From contig NZ_BONE01000010.1 of NCBI RefSeq assembly GCF_016862555.1, forward strand, positions 84,785 to 148,784: DNA of 64,000 nucleotides, read 5' to 3'. Positions 46,097 through 54,270 of the stretch are shown piece by piece (position 1 is the stretch's first letter; every line of letters begins with the position of its first letter). The notes under the pieces were generated by a model, which made no database searches, was not told where the DNA came from, and worked only from the letters and a program-made list of their open reading frames with translations. Source of the DNA: Asanoa siamensis. Lineage in GTDB: Bacteria > Actinomycetota > Actinomycetes > Mycobacteriales > Micromonosporaceae. A program made the translations under genes and the position numbers.

Positions 46097-46115
46097 GACA
46101 ATGAAATTGATTGTC
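46097..46115. promoter_or_regulatory. Candidate Zur operator upstream of znuA
   Basis: GACAATGAAATTGATTGTC is a near-perfect 19-bp palindrome (mismatch only at symmetric positions 7 and 13), 16 bp before the znuA ATG. It overlaps a TTGACA on the minus strand (46117-46112). Its AT-rich core resembles actinobacterial Zur boxes without matching the consensus exactly. A second perfect palindrome, AACGCATGCGTT, lies at 46119-46130. Confidence 0.6.
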
Positions 46116-46145
46116 AAAAACGCATGCGTTCTGGCGAACGGGTGA

Positions 46146-46403
46146 TCAGAGGATCTTGAGTACGGCGATGCCGATGAGCGCGGTGATCAGGACGAGGCGC
46201 ATGACGCGGGCCTGCGGGGCCTGCACCGCCCAGGTCATCCGGGCCAGCGCGATCAGGCCGGCGGCGAGCAGCAGCAGGACCAGGCCGCCGATGATGCCGG
46301 GCAGGAAGAGCCCGGCCAGGATGAACGCCAGCGCCGCGAGGAACGCCTTGGTCGGGTTCACCCGGGCCAGGCGCCGCGCGAGATCCGGCTGCGTAGGCTG
46401 CAT
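46146..46403 (-). CDS. Small membrane protein, possibly DUF6703
   Basis: 85 residues: a short basic N-terminus (RRLARVNPTKAF), two helices back to back (LAALAFILAGLFLPGIIGGLVLLLLAAGLIAL), and a third near the C-terminus (LVLITALIGIAVLKIL). It resembles small actinobacterial membrane proteins annotated DUF6703, but I am unsure. Its start is only 27 bp from the divergent monooxygenase gene, so the two control regions must overlap. Confidence 0.65.
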   Translation of the reverse strand: MQPTQPDLARRLARVNPTKAFLAALAFILAGLFLPGIIGGLVLLLLAAGLIALARMTWAVQAPQARVMRLVLITALIGIAVLKIL

Positions 46404-46430
46404 CCCGACACTCTACGAGGAGGTTCGCCC

Positions 46431-46772
46431 GTGCTGGTCGTCAACCGGTTCGTGGTCGACGAGGACGCCGCCGACGGGTTCACGCAGCGGGCCCACGCCG
46501 CCCTGGCGGCGCTGGCCGCCCGGCCCGGCTACCTGTCGGGGCAGCTCACCCGCGGGCTCGACGAGCCGACCGCGTGGTGCCTGGTCACGCAGTGGGAGTC
46601 GGTCGGTACGTACCGGCGGGCGCTGGGCGCGTTCGACGTCAAGGTGCACGCGACGCCGCTGCTGGCGGAGTCGCTCGACGAGCCGTCGGCGTTCGAGGCG
46701 CTGGCGACCGCGGAGCCCGGCGGGTCCGTGATCACCATGGCCAGCGACAGGTCGGTAGGACCCGGCCGGTGA
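46431..46772 (+). CDS. Antibiotic biosynthesis monooxygenase-like (ABM) protein
   Basis: 113 residues from the GTG at 46431, with GAGGAGG close upstream. Dimeric ferredoxin-like ABM fold: VVNRFVVDEDAADGF at the start, RPGYLSGQLTRGLDEP near 32 and TQWESVGTYRRALGAFDVKVHATPLL near 53. Related proteins are heme-degrading or quinol monooxygenases; no specific substrate can be assigned. Confidence 0.82.
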   Translation: MLVVNRFVVDEDAADGFTQRAHAALAALAARPGYLSGQLTRGLDEPTAWCLVTQWESVGTYRRALGAFDVKVHATPLLAESLDEPSAFEALATAEPGGSVITMASDRSVGPGR

Positions 46773-46797
46773 GCCTCCTCGCATTACGCTGGTGAAC

Positions 46798-47403
46798 ATG
46801 AACCCGACGCCCGGCCCGCCGGAGATCCCGCCCGGCCCGCCGTCGGGCCCGCCCACGCCCGTCTCCGGCCCGCCGCCTGTCTCCGGCCCGCCTGTCGCGC
46901 CCATCTGGGCGCCGCAGCCGCCGCCCGTGCCGCCGCGGGGTCCGGGCGTCGTGCCGCCGTTCGCCGCTCCGCCGACCGAGGGCCGCACCAACCGACTCTG
47001 GCTGGGGCTCGGTGCCGCCGGCCTGTTCGTGCTGCTCTGCTGTGGCGGCGGGGCCGCCGCGGTCGCCGGCCTGGGGGTCTTCGGCATCCGGGCCATCGAC
47101 GAGCGGGCCCGGGTGGTGGTCACCGACTACGTCGACGCGCTCGAACGGGCGGAATACGGCGAGGCGTACGCGCTGCTCTGTGACGACCGCCAGCGCGCGC
47201 AGACCCCGGACGCCTTCGCCGACACGGAGTCGCTGGCGCCGCGGATCGACTCGTTCCAGGTGCGCGAGACGCAGACGACCTCGACCGACATCGTGGTGCC
47301 GGTCGACGTGGTCTATGCCTCGGGGTCGCGGGTGACGTTGCGGTTCGTCCTCGCGCAGGACAGCGGGACAGGCGAGTTCGAGGTGTGCGGCGTCACCGAC
47401 TAA
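46798..47403 (+). CDS. Proline-rich single-span membrane protein
   Basis: 201 residues from the ATG at 46798; GTG at 46792 is in frame. N-terminal 60 residues are Pro/Gly-rich and cytoplasmic, then one helix (LWLGLGAAGLFVLLCCGGGAAAVAGL) and an extracytoplasmic domain of about 110 residues (VTDYVDALERAEYGEAYALLCDDRQ...), like DUF4878/Mce-associated NTF2-like domains. TACGCT 7 nt before the ATG suggests a leaderless transcript. Confidence 0.75.
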   Translation: MNPTPGPPEIPPGPPSGPPTPVSGPPPVSGPPVAPIWAPQPPPVPPRGPGVVPPFAAPPTEGRTNRLWLGLGAAGLFVLLCCGGGAAAVAGLGVFGIRAIDERARVVVTDYVDALERAEYGEAYALLCDDRQRAQTPDAFADTESLAPRIDSFQVRETQTTSTDIVVPVDVVYASGSRVTLRFVLAQDSGTGEFEVCGVTD

Positions 47404-47506
47404 TCTCGGTCGCGGTCGCCTGGCGGGTAACCGTACCGTCGAGTGGTCGTTTGTGTGACTGTCCCTTGACGCCCCCGCCGACCGCCAGTCGGCGTAGGAG
47501 GAACCC

Positions 47507-48877
47507 ATGCCCGCCGACCGCATCGACGCCATCGTCAGCCTCGCCAAGCGCCGTGGCTTCGTCTTCCCCTCCAGCGAGATCTACGGCGGCACCCGGTCGG
47601 CCTGGGACTACGGTCCGCTCGGCGTCGAGCTCAAGGAAAACGTCCGCCGGCAGTGGTGGCGGTCGATGGTCCAGCAGCGCGACGACATCGTCGGCCTGGA
47701 CTCCGCCGTCGTGCTCGCCCGTGACGTGTGGGTCGCCTCCGGCCACATCGGCGAGTTCGTCGACCCGCTGACCGAGTGCCAGTCGTGCCACAAGCGGTTC
47801 CGGGCCGACCACCTCGAGGAGGCGTTCGAGGCCAAGCACGACCGGCAGCCGACCGGCCTGTCCGAGATCAACTGCCCGAACTGCGGCGTCAAGGGCGCGT
47901 TCACCGAGCCGCGGATGTTCAACGGGCTGATGAAGACGTTCCTGGGCCCGGTGGAGAACGAGGAGGGCATGCACTACCTGCGGCCCGAGACGGCCCAGGG
48001 CATCTTCGTCAACTACAACAACGTGGCGACCGCGGCCCGCAAGAAGCCGCCGTTCGGCGTCGCACAGGTCGGCAAGTCGTTCCGCAACGAGATCACGCCG
48101 GGCAACTTCATCTTCCGTACGCGCGAGTTCGAGCAGATGGAGATGGAGTTCTTCGTCGAGCCGGGCACCGACGAGAAGTGGCACGAATACTGGCTGCAGG
48201 AGCGCTGGAACTGGTACCGCGACCTCGGCCTGTCGGAGGCCAACCTGCGGTTCTACGAGCACCCGAAGGAGAAGCTGTCGCACTACTCGAAGCGGACCGT
48301 GGACATCGAGTACCGCTTCCAGTTCGGCGGCACCGAGTTCGCGGAGCTCGAGGGCATCGCCAACCGCACTGATTTCGACCTGACCACGCACTCGAAGCAC
48401 TCGGGCGTCGACCTGTCCTACTTCGACCCCGAGAAGAAGGAGCGCTGGGTCCCTTATGTGATCGAGCCGGCGGCCGGTCTGACCCGCGCGGTCCTCGCGT
48501 TCCTGCTGGAGGCCTACGACGAGGACGAGGCGCCCAACACGAAGGGCGGCGTCGACAAGCGGACGGTGCTGCGCTTCGACAAGCGCCTGGCGCCGGTCAA
48601 GGTCGCGGTGCTGCCGCTGTCGCGCAACCCGGACCTGTCGCCGAAGGCCCGCGACCTGGCGGCGCTGCTGCGCACGCGCTGGGTCGTGGAGTTCGACGAC
48701 TCGCAGGCGATCGGCCGGCGGTACCGGCGGCAGGACGAGATCGGCACGCCCTACTGCGTGACGGTCGACTTCGACACGCTGACCGACGACGCGGTCACGG
48801 TCCGCGACCGCGACACGATGACCCAGGAACGGGTGTCCCTGGGCCAGATCGAGCGCTACCTCCTCGAGCGCCTCTAG
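47507..48877 (+). CDS. glyS: Glycyl-tRNA synthetase (dimeric)
   Basis: 456 residues, bacterial/archaeal dimeric class II GlyRS. Landmarks: [19 protein letters not shown] near 24, zinc pairs CQSCHKRF near 91 and CPNCGVKG near 125, and motif 2-like [28 protein letters not shown] near 190. It charges tRNA-Gly. RBS GGAGG is 8 nt upstream of the ATG. The stop TAG shares CTAG at 48874-48877 with the stop of the convergent nuclease-like gene. Confidence 0.97.
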   Translation: MPADRIDAIVSLAKRRGFVFPSSEIYGGTRSAWDYGPLGVELKENVRRQWWRSMVQQRDDIVGLDSAVVLARDVWVASGHIGEFVDPLTECQSCHKRFRADHLEEAFEAKHDRQPTGLSEINCPNCGVKGAFTEPRMFNGLMKTFLGPVENEEGMHYLRPETAQGIFVNYNNVATAARKKPPFGVAQVGKSFRNEITPGNFIFRTREFEQMEMEFFVEPGTDEKWHEYWLQERWNWYRDLGLSEANLRFYEHPKEKLSHYSKRTVDIEYRFQFGGTEFAELEGIANRTDFDLTTHSKHSGVDLSYFDPEKKERWVPYVIEPAAGLTRAVLAFLLEAYDEDEAPNTKGGVDKRTVLRFDKRLAPVKVAVLPLSRNPDLSPKARDLAALLRTRWVVEFDDSQAIGRRYRRQDEIGTPYCVTVDFDTLTDDAVTVRDRDTMTQERVSLGQIERYLLERL

Positions 48878-49869
48878 GGAAGCAACGGTCCGTTGTTAAC
48901 GCTTTTCGCATAGGAACGGTCCGTTGTTAACACCTCGCAGGCGACGCGCGCGAGGTGGCGTGCATTGTGCGCGTCCTCGATCACCTGGCGCACACGGGCC
49001 GGTTTCGCACGGATCTCCGCCGGTGTGAAGTGAAGTACCAGCACCCCGTAGCGACTGAGGTCGTTGTGGCGGTCAATGGTGCGTCGCCATCCGTCAGGCG
49101 AGTAGTGGAACTCCTGTGAGTCGACCTCGATGGCGATCGCCGAGGCGGCGATCCACCCGTCCGGCGTCGGCAGCACCGAACCGTCGACCAGCCGTAGCAT
49201 CGGGTTCCACCGCAGCAACGGATAGAGCGCGCTCCCTGACATGCACTCGCGCAGCTCTGCCTCGGGCGCCGACCGGACGCCAGCGCTCACTTCGTCGACA
49301 GCGCGCCGGATCAGGGCCGTGCGGCTGCGTTTCGCCCGTCGCACCTCCTCGTTGAGAGCGACGAGATCGGTGAATCCCCGCTGGATCGCTTCAGCCGTGA
49401 TAGCCCGGATCGGACGCATCTCACGCAGCTCTCTTCCGGCATCGACCACTGCTCGTGCGGGCGAACAGACCCGATAGAGGCCGGCGTCGCGGGGAAACGA
49501 ATCAAGCTCGGAAGCTCGACTCACGACAACGTGGCCGGATGACTTCCGTCGCGCGTCGCCTGGTACCAGCATGTGCACGCGGTCGGAGGTAGGGGCGTAG
49601 CGGAAGCCGTACCAACCCAGTGCGGCCAAGTTCGTCATCTGCGCTGCTGGGCCCACGTAGAGCGCGGCGGCGATCCGACGCTGCTCTTCCGTCAACGCGC
49701 CCGTCGTCACGGCATAGACACCGGGAAGCACCCGCTGCCAGCGCGCCGACCTGGTTCGGCGATAGATGGCCATGTCGTCATATCGGGCCGCGAGCAACTG
49801 CGCCCGGGTAACTATCTGATGTTGCCGCTCAATGAGCGGCGAAATGTCGATGCGGTTGGTGGATGTCAT
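48874..49869 (-). CDS. AbiEi-like winged-helix plus DUF559-type nuclease-like protein
   Basis: 331 residues. The N-terminal domain ([36 protein letters not shown]) is the AbiEi antitoxin-type winged helix. A linker follows, then a C-terminal domain with [17 protein letters not shown] and [20 protein letters not shown], matching the Vsr/DUF559 PD-(D/E)XK-like nuclease core (E-x-D...). No AbiEii toxin partner is next to it. The last ~18 residues are encoded by the left terminal repeat and the stop lies just outside it. ATG at 49869 has no Shine-Dalgarno. Confidence 0.8.
   Translation of the reverse strand: MTSTNRIDISPLIERQHQIVTRAQLLAARYDDMAIYRRTRSARWQRVLPGVYAVTTGALTEEQRRIAAALYVGPAAQMTNLAALGWYGFRYAPTSDRVHMLVPGDARRKSSGHVVVSRASELDSFPRDAGLYRVCSPARAVVDAGRELREMRPIRAITAEAIQRGFTDLVALNEEVRRAKRSRTALIRRAVDEVSAGVRSAPEAELRECMSGSALYPLLRWNPMLRLVDGSVLPTPDGWIAASAIAIEVDSQEFHYSPDGWRRTIDRHNDLSRYGVLVLHFTPAEIRAKPARVRQVIEDAHNARHLARVACEVLTTDRSYAKSVNNGPLLP
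48884..48931 (+). repeat. Left terminal inverted repeat
   Basis: Two tandem AACGGTCCGTTGTTAAC units with spacer GCTTTTCGCATAGG. It is translated as the last residues ([15 protein letters not shown]) of the nuclease-like protein on the minus strand. Confidence 0.85.
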
Positions 49870-49932
49870 TAGGGCAGGGTGCCGGGCCAGCGCGTGCCGC
49901 GGGTCGGCCTGTGGACAACGGTCCGAGCTTGC

Positions 49933-49980
49933 GTTAATAACGGACCGTTCCTATGCGAAAAGCGTTAAGAACGGACCGTT
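49933..49980 (-). repeat. Right terminal inverted repeat
   Basis: Inverted copy of 48884-48931 with two differences; it ends 2 bp before the xdhC-like stop codon (49983-49985). The outer-to-inner order of its parts matches the left end, as expected for terminal repeats. Confidence 0.85.
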
Positions 49981-49982
49981 CC

Positions 49983-50504
49983 TTAGAAGGCGAAGCCGCC
50001 CGGGCGGGTGTTGCGGTCGGCGATCAGGCCCGCGAGGGTGGCGATCGCGATCTCGGCCGGGGTGCGGGAGCCGATGTTGAGGCCGATCGGGCGGTGGACG
50101 CGGGCGATCTCCTCGTCGGGGACGCCCAGGTCGCGCAGCGGCTTGATGTGCGGACCTTCGTGGCGGGGGTTGCCCATCAGGCCGATCCAGCGGGTCTTGG
50201 CCGCCAGGGTGTCGCGCAGCAGCGTGCCGATCTCGGCGCGGTGGTGGTCGCAGACCACCACGTCGGTGTTGTCGTCGAGGCCCGCGGCGTCCAGGGTGGA
50301 GACGGTCTCGGCGGCGTGCGGGTCGGTCCGCGTCGGGTCGGGCTCGACGAGCACGGTGCGGTAGCCGAGGTCCAGCGCGTAGCGCAGCAACTGCGCCGAC
50401 ACCGGCGAGGCGAAGATGGCGACCAGCGTCTTCGGCTCGTCGCGGGGTTCTGGCGCGTCGCCGTGGGCGACGGCGCAGGAGGCGTCATGCACGTGGTCGG
50501 TCAC
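49983..50504 (-). CDS. XdhC-like Rossmann protein (XdhC C-terminal domain)
   Basis: 173 residues from the GTG at 50504. XdhC_C landmarks: LVAIFASPVSAQLLRYALDLGYRTVLVEPD near 28, TDVVVCDHHRAEIG near 84, WIGLMGNPRH near 107 and RVHRPIGLNIGSRTPAEIAIATLAGLIA near 139. The N-terminal CoxI/XdhC domain is absent. Full-length XdhC inserts molybdenum cofactor into xanthine dehydrogenase; no xdh genes are here. It starts 3 bp after the AlkZ-like gene. Confidence 0.85.
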   Translation of the reverse strand: MTDHVHDASCAVAHGDAPEPRDEPKTLVAIFASPVSAQLLRYALDLGYRTVLVEPDPTRTDPHAAETVSTLDAAGLDDNTDVVVCDHHRAEIGTLLRDTLAAKTRWIGLMGNPRHEGPHIKPLRDLGVPDEEIARVHRPIGLNIGSRTPAEIAIATLAGLIADRNTRPGGFAF

Positions 50505-50506
50505 CC

Positions 50507-51535
50507 CTATGACTCTGCCACGACCACCTCCTCCTCGGTCGCCGCCGCGAGCCGGCGCCGGGACAGCCCCCGCCCGAACGCGGTCACCGTGATCGTGCCG
50601 CCGCGCCGCCGCCAGGTGCCGGCGACCGCGCCGTCGGCGAGCACGACGCCGGGGTTGGCGGCGGCCCGCCAGACCTGCTTGCGGTGGACCGGGTCGGGCA
50701 CGAGCAGCCGGCGGTCGGTCAGCTCGAGAATCGGGTCGTAGGGCGGCAGCAGGTAGAGCCCGTCGGCCGGCGCGGCGGCGCGCGCGGCGTCGAGGTCCGC
50801 CGGATGCATGAAGAGCGTGCGGCCGGCGACGTCGACAGGGACCACGTCGGCGAGCGACCACCAGCGCCGCGCCGCGGCGGGGGAGAGGCCGAGCCAGGCG
50901 GCGAGCCCGTCCCGGTCGGTCGGCCCGGCGTTGCGCAGGAACCCACGAACCAGCTCACGCCTTGCCTCCGCCGGCGGGGGCGACGGGCGGCCGCTGCCTG
51001 CGCCGGTGACGAAGTCGGCGGAGCCGTTGCCGTTGGGGAGCAGGTGTAAGCCTGCCTGTAGCGACGCCAGGCGGAACAAAGCGTCGTGGACGTGGTGCGT
51101 CGCGCAACCCGCGCACCACGGGCGTAGTCGGCGGTCGACCGCCCCCGTCAGCGCCGTCGACAGGTCGCCCTTGCTGCGGCGCGCGCCGTCGGCCATCACC
51201 GAAGCCATCGCGGTCACGACCTCGTCGAGGGCCGTGCCGATCGGCACCGGTAGATCAGCGAAGAACGGCCCGAACTGCTGCCTGCGCAGGTCGGCCGCCG
51301 AGTCCGGGCGCAGCGCCGCGGCCAGGGCCGGGAGGGTCGCCGCGCGGTGCAGGTGCATCGCGCCGCGGGTCGAGTGCACCAGGACCAGGCCGCCGGGGTC
51401 GAGGCCGCGGAGCGCCAGGGCGCGGGCGCCGCCCGTCGCCGGTGGTGTGTCCTGGATGCCCGTGTCGAGGACGCCGGGCATCGTCGCCACGCGGTGGGCG
51501 CGGATCTGCGCGTCGGTCAGGCGGGCGTCGGCCAT
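50507..51535 (-). CDS. Winged-helix DNA-binding protein, AlkZ/YcaQ-like
   Basis: 342 residues from the ATG at 51535 (longer reading to 51649 crosses dusB's start). It belongs to the HTH_42/AlkZ family: LTDAQIRAHRVATMPGVLDTGIQDTPPATGGARALALRG at the N-terminus and FVGSCATPG-like ELVRGFLRNAGPTDRDGLAAWLGLSPAAARRWW near 210. AlkZ proteins are DNA glycosylases for crosslinks; the QxQ-type catalytic motif is not clear, so activity is uncertain. Divergent from dusB with 43 bp between. Confidence 0.75.
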   Translation of the reverse strand: MADARLTDAQIRAHRVATMPGVLDTGIQDTPPATGGARALALRGLDPGGLVLVHSTRGAMHLHRAATLPALAAALRPDSAADLRRQQFGPFFADLPVPIGTALDEVVTAMASVMADGARRSKGDLSTALTGAVDRRLRPWCAGCATHHVHDALFRLASLQAGLHLLPNGNGSADFVTGAGSGRPSPPPAEARRELVRGFLRNAGPTDRDGLAAWLGLSPAAARRWWSLADVVPVDVAGRTLFMHPADLDAARAAAPADGLYLLPPYDPILELTDRRLLVPDPVHRKQVWRAAANPGVVLADGAVAGTWRRRGGTITVTAFGRGLSRRRLAAATEEEVVVAES

Positions 51536-51578
51536 GAGGGCAGGATGCCCCACGGGTACGACAACGTACGCTCGATGC

Positions 51579-52700
51579 GTGACACCCCTGATCCTCGGCC
51601 CGCACCAGGTCGACCCGCCGGTGGTCCTGGCCCCGATGGCCGGGATCACGAACGTCGCCTTCCGCCGGCTCTGCCGCGAGCAGGGCGGCGGCCTCTACGT
51701 CTGCGAGATGATCACCACGCGGGCGCTGGTCGAGCGGAACCCCAAGACGCTCAAGATGATCGCCTTCGCGGGTGACGAGCGGCCCCGCAGCCTGCAGCTC
51801 TACGGCGTCGACCCCGACGTGACCGCCGCCGCCGTGCGGATGGTCGTCGAGGACGACCTCGCCGACCATATCGACCTCAACTTCGGCTGCCCCGTCCCCA
51901 AGGTCACCCGCAAGGGTGGCGGCGCCGCGCTGCCGTGGCGTCGGCGGCTCTTCGCCCGCCTGGTCCGCGCGGCCGTCGACGCCGCCGAGGGCGCGGTTCC
52001 GGTCACGGTCAAGATGCGCAAGGGCATCGACGACGATCACCTGACGTACGTGGAGGCCGGGCTGGCCGCCCAGGACGCGGGTGTGGCGGCGGTGGCGCTG
52101 CACGCCCGGACGGCGCAGCAGCGCTACTCGGGCACCGCCGACTGGGACGCGATCGCCACGCTCAAGCAGGCCCTCGACGTGCCGACCCTGGGCAACGGCG
52201 ACATCTGGGAGGCCGAGGACGCCCTCCGGATGGTCGCCCACACGGGCGCCGACGGCGTGGTCGTCGGCCGCGGCTGCCTGGGCCGCCCGTGGCTGTTCGC
52301 CGACCTGGAAGCGGCGTTCGCGGGCCGGCCGAGCCGCGCGCTCCCGACGCTGGGCGAGGTGGCCGGCGTCCTCCGCCGGCACGCCGAGCTGCTGAAGGAC
52401 CAGTTCGGCAACGAGCGCGACGCCTGCGTCGACATCCGCAAGCACGTCGCCTGGTACCTCAAGGGCTTCCCGGTCGGCTCCGAGCTCCGCCGGGCGCTGG
52501 CAATGGTCGAGACGCTCACGGAGCTGGACGACCTGCTCGGCAAGCTCGACGCCGACGCGCCGTTCCCGCTGGAGACGCTGGGCCAGCCTCGCGGCCGCAC
52601 GAACTCGCCGGGCAAGGTCGCCCTCCCGGACGGCTGGCTCGCGGCCCGCGACGCCGACACGGTCCCCGAGGGCGCGGAGATGGCCGACTCGGGAGGCTAG
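51579..52700 (+). CDS. dusB: tRNA-dihydrouridine synthase
   Basis: 373 residues from the GTG at 51579. FMN TIM barrel: PVVLAPMAGITNVAFRRLC near 14, IDLNFGCPVPKVTRKGGGAAL near 97 with catalytic Cys, VTVKMRKGID near 139, LHARTAQQRYSG near 172, and GVVVGRGCLGRPWLF near 223. It reduces uridine in tRNA using NADPH. TACGCT at 51567-51572 followed by 6 nt suggests leaderless initiation. The stop shares CTAG at 52697-52700 with the convergent tetR stop. Confidence 0.95.
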   Translation: MTPLILGPHQVDPPVVLAPMAGITNVAFRRLCREQGGGLYVCEMITTRALVERNPKTLKMIAFAGDERPRSLQLYGVDPDVTAAAVRMVVEDDLADHIDLNFGCPVPKVTRKGGGAALPWRRRLFARLVRAAVDAAEGAVPVTVKMRKGIDDDHLTYVEAGLAAQDAGVAAVALHARTAQQRYSGTADWDAIATLKQALDVPTLGNGDIWEAEDALRMVAHTGADGVVVGRGCLGRPWLFADLEAAFAGRPSRALPTLGEVAGVLRRHAELLKDQFGNERDACVDIRKHVAWYLKGFPVGSELRRALAMVETLTELDDLLGKLDADAPFPLETLGQPRGRTNSPGKVALPDGWLAARDADTVPEGAEMADSGG

Positions 52701-53323
52701 GCGGCGGCCGCGTACGCGGCGAGGAAATCCCGGACCGCCGCCCCGCAGTAGTGGTCCAGCTCGTCCGCCGACAGCGGCTGGTCCGAGCCCGTGAACATCG
52801 CCCGGTTCATCGGCACCCACAGGGCCATGCCGGCCAGGTGCTCGGCCGCCACCAGCGGGTCGGGCAGGCGCAGCCCGCCGCCCTCGGCCAGCACCGAGAG
52901 CTGCTTGGCCAGGGCCGCGAGGCCGCCGGAGAAGCTCTGGTCGTAGTAGGCCCCGCCGAAGAGCGGGAAGCGGGCCGACTCGCCGATCAGCAGCCGGCGC
53001 AGGCGCAGCACCTCCGGGCGCATGATCGCCTGCACGAGGTTGCGGGTCACGGCCAGCAGGTCAGCGGCGAGGTCGTCGCCACCCGTGACCGGGGCCGCGG
53101 ACGTCAGGCGCTGGACGGTCGGCTCCATCGCGGCCAGCAGGATCGCCTGGAAGAGCTGCTCCTTGTCGGCGAAATGCTTGTAGACCGTCTGCTTCGAGAC
53201 GCGCGCCGCCGCCGCGACCAGGTCCATGCTCGTGCCCTTGTAGCCGTGCTCCAGGAACGCGCTCGTCGCCGCGTCCATGATCTGGGCCCGCTTGCGCTCG
53301 GTTCGGCTGGGGGTCTCGTCCAT
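52697..53323 (-). CDS. TetR family transcriptional regulator
   Basis: 208 residues from the ATG at 53323. The HTH domain is RAQIMDAATSAFLEHGYKGTSMDLVAAAARVSKQTVYKHFADKEQLF around residues 12-58. A C-terminal ligand domain of about 140 residues (TetR_C_7/AefR-like) follows. TACTCT lies 7 nt before the ATG (53336-53331). It is divergent from an alpha/beta hydrolase gene with operator-like repeats between them. Confidence 0.92.
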   Translation of the reverse strand: MDETPSRTERKRAQIMDAATSAFLEHGYKGTSMDLVAAAARVSKQTVYKHFADKEQLFQAILLAAMEPTVQRLTSAAPVTGGDDLAADLLAVTRNLVQAIMRPEVLRLRRLLIGESARFPLFGGAYYDQSFSGGLAALAKQLSVLAEGGGLRLPDPLVAAEHLAGMALWVPMNRAMFTGSDQPLSADELDHYCGAAVRDFLAAYAAAA

Positions 53324-53335
53324 GCGCCACAGAGT

Positions 53336-53402
53336 ACTAGACAGTCCAGTTCCAAAGCGAGTACCGTACGGTCTAGTCCACCAGTACTGAACCGTCCAGT
53401 AC
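53336..53402. promoter_or_regulatory. Intergenic operator cluster for the TetR regulator
   Basis: ACTAGACAGTCCAGT at 53336-53350 and ACTGAACCGTCCAGT at 53386-53400 are similar 15-bp dyads (ACTnnACnGTCCAGT). The second lies inside GTACTGAACCGTCCAGTAC (53384-53402). A third, inverted half-match ACCGTACGGTCTAGT is at 53363-53377. The first abuts the tetR -10 and the last is 15 bp before the hydrolase ATG. Confidence 0.65.
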
Positions 53403-53416
53403 ACCAAGGAGAAGCC

Positions 53417-54232
53417 ATGACCACCACCCACACCACCACCTCCGCCGACGGCACGACCATCACCTACGACCGCAACGGCACCGGCCCCGCGCTCGTCCTC
53501 GTGCCCGCCGTGCTCAGCACCCGCGCCTGGGACCCGCTCTACGCGGGCCTGCTCGACCTGCTCGCCGACGAGTTCACCGTGATCCACTACGACCGCCGCG
53601 GCCGGGGCGACAGCGGCGCCACCGCGCCCTACAGCGTCGACAAGGAGATCCAGGACATCGCCGCGGTGATCAAGGACAACGGCGGCTCCGCGTACGCCTA
53701 TGGCATCTCCTCGGGGGCGATCCTGGCCCTGCGCGCCGCGCAGCAGCTCCCGGAGATCACCAGGGCGGTCCTCTACGACCCGCCGTTCATCGTCGACGAC
53801 AGCCGCCCGCCGCTGCCGGACGACTACGTCGAGCAGCTCGACCGGGCCGTCGCCGAGGGCCGCCGGGGCGATGCCGTCGAGCTCCTGATGACGAAGGCCA
53901 TCGGCCTCCCCGCCGAGTGGATCGGTGGCATGAAGGCCGACCCGAGCTGGGCCGGCATGGAGGCCGTCGCCGACACGATCTCGCACGACGGGCGGATCGT
54001 CGGCACCACGATGTCGGGCCGCCCGCTCCCGGCCGAGTGGAAGTCCATCACCACGCCGACCCTGGTGCTCAACGGCGGCAACAGCGAGCCCTTCATGCAC
54101 ACCAGCGGCCGCCAGCTCGCCGACCTGCTCCCCGAGGCACGCCACCAGGTCGTCGCCGACCAGAGCCACGACGTCGCGCCGGCCGCCGTCGCGCCGATCC
54201 TGCGTGACTACCTCACGGGGCCGGTGCGGTAA
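53417..54232 (+). CDS. Alpha/beta hydrolase under TetR control
   Basis: 271 residues from the ATG at 53417, with AAGGAG upstream. Oxyanion region LVLVPAVLSTRAWDP near 28, Asp-turn HYDRRGRGDSG near 62, nucleophile elbow YGISSGAIL near 96 (GxSxG) and His near QSHDVAPAA at 250. The Ser nucleophile distinguishes it from the Asp-type hydrolase at 18129-18947. Substrate unknown; it is the likely target of the divergent TetR repressor. Confidence 0.9.
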   Translation: MTTTHTTTSADGTTITYDRNGTGPALVLVPAVLSTRAWDPLYAGLLDLLADEFTVIHYDRRGRGDSGATAPYSVDKEIQDIAAVIKDNGGSAYAYGISSGAILALRAAQQLPEITRAVLYDPPFIVDDSRPPLPDDYVEQLDRAVAEGRRGDAVELLMTKAIGLPAEWIGGMKADPSWAGMEAVADTISHDGRIVGTTMSGRPLPAEWKSITTPTLVLNGGNSEPFMHTSGRQLADLLPEARHQVVADQSHDVAPAAVAPILRDYLTGPVR

Positions 54233-54270
54233 TTTCGTCCGGGTACACGCGGGCGGAGGGGCAGGCACAA

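Larger units (their letters stand above)
48884..49980. mobile_element. Putative 1.1-kb cassette bounded by 48-bp terminal inverted repeats
   Basis: The ends 48884-48931 and 49933-49980 are inverted copies differing at 2 of 48 positions. Each end is two tandem copies of AACGGTCCGTTnTTAAC joined by the spacer GCTTTTCGCATAGG. The interval holds one gene (AbiEi/DUF559-like) and fits exactly between the glyS stop and the xdhC-like stop. No target-site duplication or known transposase is visible. A related palindrome is at 59277-59325. Confidence 0.55.

Noticed and set aside
49832..50080. Plus-strand frame ending with [17 protein letters not shown]
   Set aside because: This is simply the translation of the right terminal repeat on the other strand; no RBS and no domain.
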